Shown: piece by piece, positions 19,152-28,867 of the stretch
Layout: every line of letters starts with the position of its first letter
Numbering within the stretch: position 1 is the first letter of the stretch
Assembly: GCF_024508315.1 (NCBI RefSeq)
Contig: NZ_CP101987.1
Span: forward strand, 2,418,001 to 2,482,000
From: Cellulomonas xiejunii
GTDB taxonomy: Bacteria; Actinomycetota; Actinomycetes; Actinomycetales; Cellulomonadaceae
Direction of reading: 5' to 3'
Length of the DNA stretch: 64,000 bases
Program-made: the position numbers and the translations under genes
Notes under the pieces: generated by a model
Told to the model about the DNA's origin: nothing
What the model saw: only the letters and a program-made list of their open reading frames with translations
Database searches by the model: none

Positions 19152-20296
19152 CCGACCACCCGGCGCAGGGCACGCGGCAGGTCGTCCAGGCGTCCGAGGG
19201 TCCCGAGGGTCAACGCCCCCTGGGTGCGCACGGAGACGTCCTGACCCAGCGCGCACCGCAGCACGACCGCGCGGGTGCCGGCCGACAGAGCGCGCGCGCC
19301 CAGGCGCAGGTCGGCGTCCGACGGCGTCCCCCCGGTGATGAGGAACGCGACGGACGCGTCGGGCGTCTCACGCACGACACGGCGGCCCAGGAGCACGACG
19401 CCGGCACCGGCCGGCGACCAGGACAGGCGTGAGCAGTCGTCGAGGAGCAGCGGAGGCGTCGCGGTCCGCAGGCGGCCGGCGCCGGCGAGGAGCTCCACGT
19501 CGCGCTCGTCGCGGATGGCCTGCACCGCGATCGACGCGGCGACCGAGACCGCGAGCTCCAGCTCGTCGGGGTGCGCGTAGTCACCCACCGCCGTGGCGAG
19601 CGCGATCGACGTGAGCGTGCGACGCGTGTCCTCGAACTGCTTGACCATGAGCTTGCCGCGACGGGCGGTGGTGCGCCAGTGGATGTACCGGCGGTCGTCC
19701 CCGGCGACGTAGTCGCGCAACGCGTGGAAGTTGAGGTCCGAGTCCGACAGGTCACGTGTGGCCTGCCCCTCGAGGTCCCGCAGCAGGCCGGCGTTCGCGC
19801 CACCCAGCGCGACGACCTCCGGGTGGACGAACAGCTCGGCCGGCTCGGTCCAGCGCAACCGGCGCTGGAGCAGGCCCAGCGGGTCCCCGCGACGCGAGAC
19901 GACGGGGCCGACGACGATCACGGCGCGGCGGTCGGTCGGGACCGCGAACAGGTCGTCGTGCGTCCCACCCGCCGGCAGGCTCGGGACGGACAGCTCGACG
20001 ACGCGGTCCCCGACCGGCAGGTCGACCTGCGACGGCAGCGACCGGCGCCTGGCGGCGTTGCGCACGTCGACGCGGCCTACGGCGCGCTGCCCGATGCGCA
20101 CGCGGTGGTCCGCCAGGTCGAGCACGACCCGGTACCGGGTCCGACCGGCGGTCATGACCAGGGACGCGACGAGCACGCCGAGCAGCGCCACGCCGAGCGC
20201 GGCGAGCTCGCCCCAGCCGAGCAGGCGCCCCGCCCCCAGGGCGAGGAGCGCCACGACGGCCACCCCCCACCCGAGGGGCGCGACGCGCAGACCCAT
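19148..20296 (-). CDS. DUF58 domain protein
   Basis: The product has 382 residues: two N-terminal membrane helices (residues about 8-48), a beta-rich stretch, then the DUF58 core FHALRDYVAGDDRRYIHWRTTARRGKLMVKQFEDT. A von-Willebrand-A-like region follows. DUF58 proteins occur next to MoxR ATPases and are thought to be MoxR partners that bind metal or substrate. It starts 3 nt after the MoxR stop and ends in an ATGA overlap with the transglutaminase-like gene. That order (MoxR, DUF58, transglutaminase) is a widespread module. Confidence 0.92.
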   Translation of the reverse strand: MGLRVAPLGWGVAVVALLALGAGRLLGWGELAALGVALLGVLVASLVMTAGRTRYRVVLDLADHRVRIGQRAVGRVDVRNAARRRSLPSQVDLPVGDRVVELSVPSLPAGGTHDDLFAVPTDRRAVIVVGPVVSRRGDPLGLLQRRLRWTEPAELFVHPEVVALGGANAGLLRDLEGQATRDLSDSDLNFHALRDYVAGDDRRYIHWRTTARRGKLMVKQFEDTRRTLTSIALATAVGDYAHPDELELAVSVAASIAVQAIRDERDVELLAGAGRLRTATPPLLLDDCSRLSWSPAGAGVVLLGRRVVRETPDASVAFLITGGTPSDADLRLGARALSAGTRAVVLRCALGQDVSVRTQGALTLGTLGRLDDLPRALRRVVG

Positions 20297-20299
20297 GGC

Positions 20300-21256
20300 T
20301 CAGCCCTGCCGCAGGGCCGGCGGCGCGACCTGGGAGAGCACCCGGGCGACGACCTCGGTCGCCGTCACACCCGCGAACTCGGCCTCGGAGTCGAGCACGA
20401 GCCGGTGCGCGAGCACGGCCTGCCCCAGCACCTTGATGTCGTCCGGGAGGACGTAGTCGCGCCCGTCGGCGGCGGCCGCCACCTTGGCGCACCGCACGAG
20501 CGCCAGCCCGCCGCGGATGCTCGCCCCGAGCGACGTCTGCGGGTCGTCGCGCGTGGCCTCGAGCAGCCGGGCGACGTAGTCGAGCACGGCCGCGTCGACG
20601 TGGACCGTCAGCGCGAGGTCGGCCATCGTCCCCACGGCCTGCGTCGTGATGCGCGGACGCAGCGCCGCCGTGCGGTCCTTGAGTCCCGCGAGGATCTCGA
20701 CCGACGAGGCGCGGTCCGGGTAGCCGAGCGACGTCTTGAGCAGGAACCGGTCCAGCTGGGCCTCGGGGAGCCGGTACGTGCCGGCCTGCTCGATGGGGTT
20801 CTGCGTCGCGATGACCATGAACGGACGACCGACCGGGTGGGTGACCCCGTCGACCGTCACGTTCGCCTCCTCCATGACCTCGAGCAGCGCCGCCTGCGTC
20901 TTGGGCGACGCACGGTTGATCTCGTCAGCCAGGACGACCGACGCGAAGATCGGGCCGGGGTGGAACTCGAACCGCTGGGACGACTGGTCGTAGATCGTCA
21001 CGCCGGTGACGTCCGACGGCAGCAGGTCGGGCGTGAACTGGATGCGGTGGTGCGAACCCTGCACGGTCGCCGAGATCGCCTTGGCCAGCGACGTCTTGCC
21101 GGTGCCCGGCGCGTCCTCGAGCAGCACGTGCCCGTCCGCGAGCATCGCGATCAGCACGAGGCGGACGGTCTCCTCCTTGCCGAGCAGCGCCTGCCCGACG
21201 TTGGCCACCAGGGCGTCGAACGTCTCGGCGAACCAGGTGGTCTGCTCGGGGGTCAT
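20300..21256 (-). CDS. MoxR-family AAA+ ATPase
   Basis: The product is 318 residues, cytoplasmic. It has Walker A EDAPGTGKTSLAKAI, Walker B VVLADEINRA, sensor-like IATQNPIEQAGTYRLPEAQLDRFLLK and arginine-finger regions. MoxR ATPases act as chaperones that mature or activate partner proteins, often a DUF58 or VWA protein encoded next door as here. GGAG lies 9 nt before the ATG. A 64-nt gap separates it from the giant FN3 gene, the only sizeable gap in the operon. Confidence 0.95.
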   Translation of the reverse strand: MTPEQTTWFAETFDALVANVGQALLGKEETVRLVLIAMLADGHVLLEDAPGTGKTSLAKAISATVQGSHHRIQFTPDLLPSDVTGVTIYDQSSQRFEFHPGPIFASVVLADEINRASPKTQAALLEVMEEANVTVDGVTHPVGRPFMVIATQNPIEQAGTYRLPEAQLDRFLLKTSLGYPDRASSVEILAGLKDRTAALRPRITTQAVGTMADLALTVHVDAAVLDYVARLLEATRDDPQTSLGASIRGGLALVRCAKVAAAADGRDYVLPDDIKVLGQAVLAHRLVLDSEAEFAGVTATEVVARVLSQVAPPALRQG

Positions 21257-21320
21257 GTGCGAGGGCTCCTCGGGACGGGCGTGCGGGACAGGAGGACGAC
21301 GGGGACGTACGGGGGGCTCG

Positions 21321-24300
21321 TCATGGCGCGGCGGGCGGGGGCGTTTCGGTCACGACGGCCGGGACGCCGGCCGACCACTCCCCCCAGCCCACGCTGTTGC
21401 GTGCTCGCACGGTGACGACGTAGTCGCCGGGTGCGAGGTCGGCCAGGGTCACGGGGTCGGTCCCCGCGGTGCCCTCGAGGGGACGTCCCCGGCCGGTCAC
21501 GCGGTACTCGTACCGGTCGATCGCGCGGCCACCGTCCGATCCCGGTGCCACCACGGTGAACTGCAGCGTCCGCGCGGGCTGGCCGGAGGAGATCGTCACG
21601 CCAGGACTCCCCGGGACGCCCGGCGCACCCGGCTGCGCCCTGGACTCGGCCCACGGGCTCCAGCCCTGCGAGTTCTGGACGCGGTACCTCACCGTGACCT
21701 CGCTGCCCGACGAGAAGGGCGACGCCGGGCGCTCGGAGGTCGCCGGTCCGCCGTTCACCGAGTACTCGCGGGCGCTGATGGGCGCGCCGCCGTCGTTCCC
21801 GTCCGAGAACGCGATCGCGACCAGGTCGACGCCCGCGGTCGTCACCGTGACGGCGGGCTGCTGGGGCCGCGTGACGACGGCGAGGGCGGCCGACGTGGCC
21901 GCCTCCCCCGCCAGGTCCCGGGTCGACACCGCAACGACGGTGAACGGCCCGAGGGTCTGCGCCCCGAGGCCGGAGAACTCGCGCGACGTGCCGCGCACGG
22001 TCTCGTCGACGCCGGGTCCGGTGACGCGGTAGGACGCGACGGAGATGCCGGCACCGCCCGCGTCCTCCGGCGGCGACCACGACAGGGTCGCGGTGGCCTG
22101 ACCCCAGTCGGCTGCGGGCCCGACGACCAGCCGGACGTCACGCGGTGCAGTGGGTGCGCTGAACGTCTCTCCCGAGGTGGAACCGAAGGCGGACCACCCG
22201 GCCTTGTTCCGCGCGCGCACGGTGATCGAGTAGCTCCGGCCACGCTCCGCAGGTGCGATGACGCACGTGTTCGGCCCTGTCGACGCGCACGACGCGCTGC
22301 CGTCCACGAGCACCTCGTACTCGGACACGGCGTCCCCGTTGCCCCGCGGCGTCGTCCAGCTGACGGCGACGCTCGCCTGCTCGTACCAGCCCTGGCTCTT
22401 GCGTTCCGCCGTCACCTCCGGTGCGTCCGGCACGCCCGCCGGCACCTCGAGGGCGTACGGGCTCCACGGACCCGGCTCGGGCGCGCGGTTCTTGGCACGG
22501 ACCCGCACCTGGTACTGCGCGCCGTTCTGCAGCCCGTCGACCGTCATGGACGTCGCCGTCGTGGCCCGTGTGAACACGCCGTTCGGTCCGACGACCTCCA
22601 CGTCGTAGCCGGTGATCGCGGACCCGCTCGACGTCGGCGCGCTCCACGCGACCACGAGTGCGCGGTCGCCCGACGTCAACCGCAGCGCTGCCGGGGCGTC
22701 CGGCACCGCGTCCGGCCGCGCGGGCGCCGAGACCGGTGACTCCTCGGACCAGCCGACCCGGTTGCGGGCCGCGACGGTGAACTTGTACTCGACGTCGTTG
22801 GTCAGACCGTCGATGGTGCAGGTCGTACTCACGCAGGAGCGCGTGGCGCCGCCCGGCTGGGCCGTGACGCGGTACTCCGTGATGGGCTCGCCGCGGTTGT
22901 CGGGCGCCGTCCAGGACAGGACGACCGTGCGGTCCCGGATCTCCCCGATCCGCGGCGGGACAGGCGCGAGCGGGACACCGCTGACCCGGACCGTCACCCG
23001 ACCCTCGACCTCGCGTCCCGGGTCGCCGGTCACGTCACGCACGCGGAACCGCACGACCATCGGCCCGATGAACTCGTTGCCGGGGCGCACCGAGACGCTG
23101 CTCGAGGTCGCCGAGGCCGTGCCCGCCCCCGCCGTCTCGACGACTGCCCCGACCACCGTCAACGGACCCTGGTCGGGGAACGGGTTCACCGAGCCCGCGA
23201 GGACGTCGACGGTCGTCTCACGTCCCTGCGCACCGTCGTCGACCGTGAAGTTCTGCACGGTCGCGGTGCGGCGGGTGCTCGCGACGACGCGGAGGTCGAT
23301 CGCGACGTCCATCACCCCGCTGCGGCCGTACAGGAGCTGCATCTCGAACCGGCCGGTCGTGCCCTTCGGGGTCGTCGTCGGCGCGGACACGACCAGCTCG
23401 GAACCCTCGACGACGGCCACGAACCCCGCGGGCACGCTCGAGACGGACCGGAAGCCGTACCGGTCGGCCGGGGTGGCCGTCCCGTCCTCCTGCTCGGGCC
23501 CGCGCGTCAGCGCGAGCAGGTCGACACGCTTGGCCCGCTCGCCGGGCTCGACCTCGACCGTCTGGGCGTCGAAGGTCGGCGGGTGGTCGTCGACCGCGAA
23601 CACCGTGATCTGCAGGGTCAGCAGCGACGTGCGTGCCGTCGTGTCCGACGGGCCGGTCTCGTCCGTGACGGGAACGGTGATCGACGCCGGCCCGGCGTAC
23701 CCCTCGTCCGACGTGAACACGAGGGTCCCGGCGTCCTTGACGAGCGGCGCACCGTTCGACCGCGTGGCGGCGACCTGCGCGGGGTCGACGATCTTCGGCT
23801 CCCGCCCGGGCGCCACCTGGACGTGCTCCGCGAGCGAGATCACCAGCTCCTCGCCGGTCGCGACCCGCAGCTCCGGGGCGCGAGGGCGCAGCTGCGGGGG
23901 GAAGAAGCCGAGCGCCGGCACCGTGATGAACGCGTAGGCGTCGGCGCCCTCCGCGGTCCGGTTGACCAGGCGGTACGGGACGGTCTGCGAGTAGTCGACG
24001 AGCGTCACGACGACGTCGCCCTCCGGCGTCACGCGCGCGACGTCCGCGTGCGACGCCGGCACCGAGACGTCGAGGTCCGACAGCGGCCCGGACGGGTTCT
24101 GCGCGACCGCCAGGACGTCGACGGACACCTCCGTCTTGCCCAGCGTGTCGATCGCGGGGACAAGCACGTCGCGGGCGATCGGCGGCTGCACGGGTGCGTC
24201 CTTCGTCACGGTGACCGTCAGCACGCCGTAGTCACGTCCACCGCCGTCGTTCGTCACCAGGTACTGGATCTGCACGACTCCCGGGGACGAGGGCGCCGTG

Positions 24301-27300
24301 ACGACGATGCGCCGACCCTGGGTCGTCGCCTCGACGCCCTCCGGGGCCTCGATCGACTCCAGCCTCAGCTCGCGGCTCGTCGAGTCGATGTCGTTCGCCA
24401 GGACGCGGACCTCGACGCGCTGTCCCGGTCGCAGGGTGACGGCGTCGTCGACCGCGACGACCCCGGAGGCGTCCGACGGCCGGGGGGCGATGCCGACCCG
24501 CACGGTCGCGACGGCGCGCTGGCCGATCCAGTCCTCCACGGCGTACGTGAACGTGTCGGTCCCCCGGGAGCCGGGGAACGCCTCGTACTCGAGCCAGTCC
24601 GGACCGACCTCGGTGATGCGCCCCAGCATCGGTGCGGACGCGGGTCCGAGGAGCGTCACGCCGTCGCCGTCGGCGTCGATGCCGACGAGTTCGACCGGGA
24701 TGCGCACGGTGTCCCCCTCGAACACCCGCGCCTCGACGTCCCGCGGCCGCGGCGGTGACTTCGTGGCCGGGTCGGACTCGTGCACCCGCAGGGTCACGGT
24801 CGCGGCCGTGATGTTGCCCGCGGAGTCCTGGACCTCGAAGACCGCACGCGCCGTCAGTGCACGGTCGGGTGCCTGGTACCGCAGCACGTCGCCCGACACG
24901 AACAGCAGCCCCTCACCGTCGGCCAACGGCTCGGGGAGGTTCCGCAGCACGGTCAGCGTGTCGCCGTCCGGGTCGGACGCCCCTGCGAGCACGGGGATCG
25001 TGACGACGCCGCCGGCGCGCACCGTGGCCTCGACGTTCGGCACCACGGGAGGTTGCGACGACGCGGACGGCGGCACCGGCTGCACGACGATCTCCCCGCG
25101 CGCCGAGGCCGACCCGTTCGACACCTCGTACGTCAGCACGACGGGTCCGTCGGGGGTGCGGTCCGCCCGGATCTGCACGTAGCGGTGCTCCAGCACGGCG
25201 ACCTGCAGGCCCGAGCCCTCGGGCGCGGTCACGGTCTGCAGCACCAGGACGTTGTTCGCGGGGTCCTCGTCGTTGGCGAGCGGGTCGACGGTGACCTCAC
25301 CGCCGGCCGGGAGCAGGGCGAGGTCACGCACCGCGACGGGCGGCTGCGCCTGCTCGGGCCACTCACGCACGTCGATCCGCGCGATGCCGGTGGCCTGCTG
25401 CGGTGCGGCCGTGACGACGAACGACACGTAGTACGCACCGGAACGCGGTGCCTTGAACGCGAACGTGCCCGCCTGGAGGTCCGGCACGATCGTCGCCCCG
25501 ACGACGTCGTTCACCCCGGCGAGGCGCGGCGGCTCGGACGACGCCGAGCGGACCGCGTCCAGCGGACGGACGACGACCTCCTGCCCGACGTACGTCACCG
25601 CGTGCACGGGGTCGATCTGCGGTGGCACGGACCCGGCGGCGCGCACGTCGACGACGACCTCGCCGTCGACGACGTTGGTCCCGTCCGAGACCTGCACGCG
25701 CACGGTCGTGCGACCCAGCCCACCGCCGTCGGCCGTGAACGTGAGGACGCCGTCCTGCCGGAAGCGCGCGGTCCCGACGGTCGGGTCCGCGTCGGCCGCG
25801 ACGAGCAGCAGGTCGTCGCCGTCGACGTCCTGGAAGTCGGCGAGCACCCCGTGGACCAGCTGACCGCCGGTCTCCACGGTGAGGGACGACGTGCGTACCT
25901 GCGTCGGAGCGTTGTCACCGTCGCTCACGGTGATGCGCACGGTCGCCGTCGACGGGGCGTTGACACCGCGCCCGTCGGTGACCGTGTACTTGACCTCGGC
26001 GGTCCCCACCGCTCCGTCGAGCACGCGCACCTGCAGGGCACGGCCACCGCGGACCTTCTCGAGGGTGCCGAAGTCGGCAGGCAGCGCGTCCAGCTCGGAG
26101 ATCACGAGGATCCCGCAGTCGGACGAGGAGTCGTTGTCGATCACGGGCAGCACGCGCGTCCGGCCGGCCCGCACCCCGAACTCGTCGTCGACGGCGACGG
26201 GCGGCGCGCTCTGGTCGGTGCACTCCGTGACGGGTTCCTGCATGACCTCGCCGCTCTCGGACTCCTCCTCGGAGTCCTCCGGCTCCTCCTCCGGGACGAT
26301 GTCGTCCCAGTTGGGGACGCGCACGGCCGTGTCCTCCTGCGGCAGCCACACCCTGCCGCCCACGGTCTCGTTGAGCACGACGAAGCCCCGGTTCACCCGG
26401 AAGGCGAGGTCGTCCCCCGCCGTCATCCCCTGCAGGTCCTCCACCCGGGCGTCCTGCCCGTCGCAGAGCTGCAACGACGCACCGACCGTCGACGCCCACG
26501 CCGCGTAGGCGCAGTCACCGACGCGCACGGGTGCGGCCGGCGTGCCCGAGCCGGTGGTCGCGTGCCGCCGCGGGGTCCCGCCGTCGAGCGGCACCTCCCA
26601 CAACGCGTCACGACCGGACAGCAGCACGCTCGACGCCGCAGGCCCCGGCTGCTGGAGCACCAGGTCCGTGTCGTCGACCGTGACCTCGCCGGACAGCGTG
26701 CGCACGGTGCTTCCGGTCAGCACGACGAGCTCGTCGCCCACCGCCGTCACGTCATCGACGTCGACCTCGCCCAGGGTCCCGAGCTGCTCGGGGGCCACCG
26801 GCTGCGTCGCGGGGACGAGCGTCACGGCGCCGTCCTGCGGCGCGACCGTGAGCACCGCACCGCTGCGCGCCACGACCGCCGCGCCCTTCTCCCCGAGCTG
26901 CAGGTCGGGGGCGTCGTCCGTCATGTCGAGCAGGTCGAGCTCGCCGACCTGGCGGACCCACACGTCACCGGCGCCGTCGACGAACGCGACCCTCCCGGCC
27001 GCCATCGACACGCGCGCTCCCCCCGGTGTGGCGATCTGCGTGGTCGTCGCGACGGTGGCCGGGTCCACGACGGACACCGCGGTGCGCTCGACCAGGAGCA
27101 CCCACCCCTCGTCCTGCTGCACGTCGAACGTGCTGCTCGCGGCCACGACCCCGCCGTCGAGCTCCTCGACCGGCACGTTGTAGCGTCCCAGGCTGGACTG
27201 GCCGGTCGCCGTGAGCCACACCCCGCCGTCGTTGAGGTCGACGCGCGCGAGCGGGAAGCCACGGTCGAGCAGGGCCAGCGACAGCACGAGGACGGGCACG

Positions 27301-27365
27301 GTGACGATCGCCGCGGCCGTCGTGGCGGGACGCCGACGCCACGTGCGGGGATCCCACCACGTCAC
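21321..27365 (-). CDS. Giant membrane-anchored Ig-like/fibronectin type III protein
   Basis: The product has about 2014 residues. Residues 14-33 are a single membrane helix after VTWWDPRTWRRRP. Residues about 50-340 form a propeller-like domain, followed by an acidic linker (PEEEPEDSEEESESGE). Residues about 370-1450 are a chain of Ig/cadherin-like modules with repeated VTDG, DxDGD and PxAVDD motifs. The last 560 residues hold about six FN3 modules with VPDAP joints and AxNRVGW strands. There is no sorting signal; anchoring is by the N-terminal helix. In bifidobacteria the corresponding FN3 protein belongs to the PFNA cluster. It could sense or bind surface ligands. The GTG start overlaps the kinase stop (GTGA). 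Confidence 0.9.
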   Translation of the reverse strand: MTWWDPRTWRRRPATTAAAIVTVPVLVLSLALLDRGFPLARVDLNDGGVWLTATGQSSLGRYNVPVEELDGGVVAASSTFDVQQDEGWVLLVERTAVSVVDPATVATTTQIATPGGARVSMAAGRVAFVDGAGDVWVRQVGELDLLDMTDDAPDLQLGEKGAAVVARSGAVLTVAPQDGAVTLVPATQPVAPEQLGTLGEVDVDDVTAVGDELVVLTGSTVRTLSGEVTVDDTDLVLQQPGPAASSVLLSGRDALWEVPLDGGTPRRHATTGSGTPAAPVRVGDCAYAAWASTVGASLQLCDGQDARVEDLQGMTAGDDLAFRVNRGFVVLNETVGGRVWLPQEDTAVRVPNWDDIVPEEEPEDSEEESESGEVMQEPVTECTDQSAPPVAVDDEFGVRAGRTRVLPVIDNDSSSDCGILVISELDALPADFGTLEKVRGGRALQVRVLDGAVGTAEVKYTVTDGRGVNAPSTATVRITVSDGDNAPTQVRTSSLTVETGGQLVHGVLADFQDVDGDDLLLVAADADPTVGTARFRQDGVLTFTADGGGLGRTTVRVQVSDGTNVVDGEVVVDVRAAGSVPPQIDPVHAVTYVGQEVVVRPLDAVRSASSEPPRLAGVNDVVGATIVPDLQAGTFAFKAPRSGAYYVSFVVTAAPQQATGIARIDVREWPEQAQPPVAVRDLALLPAGGEVTVDPLANDEDPANNVLVLQTVTAPEGSGLQVAVLEHRYVQIRADRTPDGPVVLTYEVSNGSASARGEIVVQPVPPSASSQPPVVPNVEATVRAGGVVTIPVLAGASDPDGDTLTVLRNLPEPLADGEGLLFVSGDVLRYQAPDRALTARAVFEVQDSAGNITAATVTLRVHESDPATKSPPRPRDVEARVFEGDTVRIPVELVGIDADGDGVTLLGPASAPMLGRITEVGPDWLEYEAFPGSRGTDTFTYAVEDWIGQRAVATVRVGIAPRPSDASGVVAVDDAVTLRPGQRVEVRVLANDIDSTSRELRLESIEAPEGVEATTQGRRIVVTAPSSPGVVQIQYLVTNDGGGRDYGVLTVTVTKDAPVQPPIARDVLVPAIDTLGKTEVSVDVLAVAQNPSGPLSDLDVSVPASHADVARVTPEGDVVVTLVDYSQTVPYRLVNRTAEGADAYAFITVPALGFFPPQLRPRAPELRVATGEELVISLAEHVQVAPGREPKIVDPAQVAATRSNGAPLVKDAGTLVFTSDEGYAGPASITVPVTDETGPSDTTARTSLLTLQITVFAVDDHPPTFDAQTVEVEPGERAKRVDLLALTRGPEQEDGTATPADRYGFRSVSSVPAGFVAVVEGSELVVSAPTTTPKGTTGRFEMQLLYGRSGVMDVAIDLRVVASTRRTATVQNFTVDDGAQGRETTVDVLAGSVNPFPDQGPLTVVGAVVETAGAGTASATSSSVSVRPGNEFIGPMVVRFRVRDVTGDPGREVEGRVTVRVSGVPLAPVPPRIGEIRDRTVVLSWTAPDNRGEPITEYRVTAQPGGATRSCVSTTCTIDGLTNDVEYKFTVAARNRVGWSEESPVSAPARPDAVPDAPAALRLTSGDRALVVAWSAPTSSGSAITGYDVEVVGPNGVFTRATTATSMTVDGLQNGAQYQVRVRAKNRAPEPGPWSPYALEVPAGVPDAPEVTAERKSQGWYEQASVAVSWTTPRGNGDAVSEYEVLVDGSASCASTGPNTCVIAPAERGRSYSITVRARNKAGWSAFGSTSGETFSAPTAPRDVRLVVGPAADWGQATATLSWSPPEDAGGAGISVASYRVTGPGVDETVRGTSREFSGLGAQTLGPFTVVAVSTRDLAGEAATSAALAVVTRPQQPAVTVTTAGVDLVAIAFSDGNDGGAPISAREYSVNGGPATSERPASPFSSGSEVTVRYRVQNSQGWSPWAESRAQPGAPGVPGSPGVTISSGQPARTLQFTVVAPGSDGGRAIDRYEYRVTGRGRPLEGTAGTDPVTLADLAPGDYVVTVRARNSVGWGEWSAGVPAVVTETPPPAAP

Positions 27366-28867
27366 GACGTGCACCCCTGCGCGGGGCGTGCCGACCTGCT
27401 GCGGTCCGCCCGCACGATGGACACCTCGATGCACACCTCACCCGTCGCCTGCTCCGCGGGGACCGTGACGCGCTCGTCGTCGACGAGCACGAGCGTCGGC
27501 TCACCCGTCGCGGTGAGCACGCCCCAGAGGTACCGGTCCCCGTCCTGCGGGTCCGGATTCTGCCACGTGAACGTCACGGCCCCGTCGGCCGCCCGGGTGC
27601 CGTCGAGCGAGTGCGGCGCCGGGACGGGCGCGGCAGCGGGCCCGGTCTGCGGCGGCGCGAACGTGTCGCTGACGCCGCGTGGCGGCACGGGGTCGGCGCC
27701 ACCCAACGACGCGACGAGCACCGCGGCCACGGCGACGACGACCACGGCACCCGCGACGACGGCCGCGACGCGTCCGCCGCGTCGCCCGTCGGGCCCGTCC
27801 GGCACGCCGGCGGGCACGGGAGCAGGCGCCGGTGCCGTGGGCGCCACGAGCGTCGGGCGTCCGACGACCACCGATCGCGCCCGGGTCGCGTCCTCGTCGT
27901 CGGGCCCGCGCACCTGGAGCGGGCCCGGCAGCGAGATGCCGCGCAGCCGGGTCGCGTCCTCGTCGTCCGACGGCATGAGACCGGACGGTGCGGGCGCCTC
28001 GTCGGGCAGGTCGAGCGGCGTCACCGGCAACCGGAGCGCCGCCTCGACCTCCTGCAGTGCGCGCGCGACCGCCATGGCGGAGGAGAACCGCCGCGACGGG
28101 TGCTTCGCCATCGCGCGCTCGAGCACGGCCTGCAGCTGCGGCGGCACGTCGTCGCGTCCGACCGCCGGCAGCGGCGACCGCTCGATCCGCGCCACGAGCT
28201 GCTGCGCGCTGTTGTTGCCGCCCGGCAGCTCGAACGGGGTCCGTCCGGCCAGGAGCGAGTAGATCGTGGCTGCCAGGGCGTAGACGTCCGACCGCTCGTC
28301 CCCCGTCGGGTGCTCGGCGAGCAGCTCGGGGGGCGACCACGGGATCGACATCCCCATCGTCTGCACCGCCGGCCCGGTGGTCGCGGCGATCCCGAAGTCC
28401 GTGAGCGCGGGCCATCCGAAGTCGGTCGTCAGGACGTTCGCCGGCTTGATGTCGCGGTGCAGGATGCCGGCACGGTGCGCCGTCTCGACCGCCGACGCCA
28501 GACGCACGCCGATGCGCAGCACCTCCGGGACGGGGATCCGCTCGGCGCGGTAGCGCTCGGCCAGGCCGACGCGCGAGCAGTACTCCATCACGAGGAACGG
28601 CCGACCGTCGGCGGCGATGGCCGCGTGGTAGATCGTCACGATCGACGGGTGGTGCGACAGCTGGGCCATGAGGTTGGCCTCGGTCTGGAACCGCTCGCGC
28701 ACGTCGTGGTCGAGGCTGCCCGCGAGCAGCACCTTGACCGCGACGTCGCGGCGCGGCAGGTGCTGGCGGTACAGGAAGACGTCCGCGAACCCGCCGAGCC
28801 CGAGCACGCGCACGTACTCGTACCCGGGCAGGTCCGGCGGCGCGGACGCCTCACGACGAGCTGTCAC
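27362..28867 (-). CDS. Membrane serine/threonine protein kinase (Pkb2-like)
   Basis: The product has 501 residues. The Hanks-type kinase domain (residues about 15-280) is intact: glycine loop GLGGFADVF, catalytic Lys in AVKVL, HRDIKPANV, DFGIA, and SPPELL in place of APE. A linker follows, holding two GISLPGP/EDATR-type acidic segments. A membrane helix (AVVAGAVVVVAVAAVLVASL) comes next. The outer domain of about 110 residues is FN3-like (GAVTFTWQNPDPQDGDRYLWGVL). The outer domain is a likely sensor. The GTG start overlaps the FHA-gene stop and the stop overlaps the FN3-gene start. Confidence 0.92.
   Translation of the reverse strand: MTARREASAPPDLPGYEYVRVLGLGGFADVFLYRQHLPRRDVAVKVLLAGSLDHDVRERFQTEANLMAQLSHHPSIVTIYHAAIAADGRPFLVMEYCSRVGLAERYRAERIPVPEVLRIGVRLASAVETAHRAGILHRDIKPANVLTTDFGWPALTDFGIAATTGPAVQTMGMSIPWSPPELLAEHPTGDERSDVYALAATIYSLLAGRTPFELPGGNNSAQQLVARIERSPLPAVGRDDVPPQLQAVLERAMAKHPSRRFSSAMAVARALQEVEAALRLPVTPLDLPDEAPAPSGLMPSDDEDATRLRGISLPGPLQVRGPDDEDATRARSVVVGRPTLVAPTAPAPAPVPAGVPDGPDGRRGGRVAAVVAGAVVVVAVAAVLVASLGGADPVPPRGVSDTFAPPQTGPAAAPVPAPHSLDGTRAADGAVTFTWQNPDPQDGDRYLWGVLTATGEPTLVLVDDERVTVPAEQATGEVCIEVSIVRADRSRSARPAQGCTS

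Noticed and set aside
24780..28262. 1160-aa plus-strand frame over the FN3 gene
   Set aside because: It is a shadow of the giant FN3 gene and kinase gene on the opposite strand.
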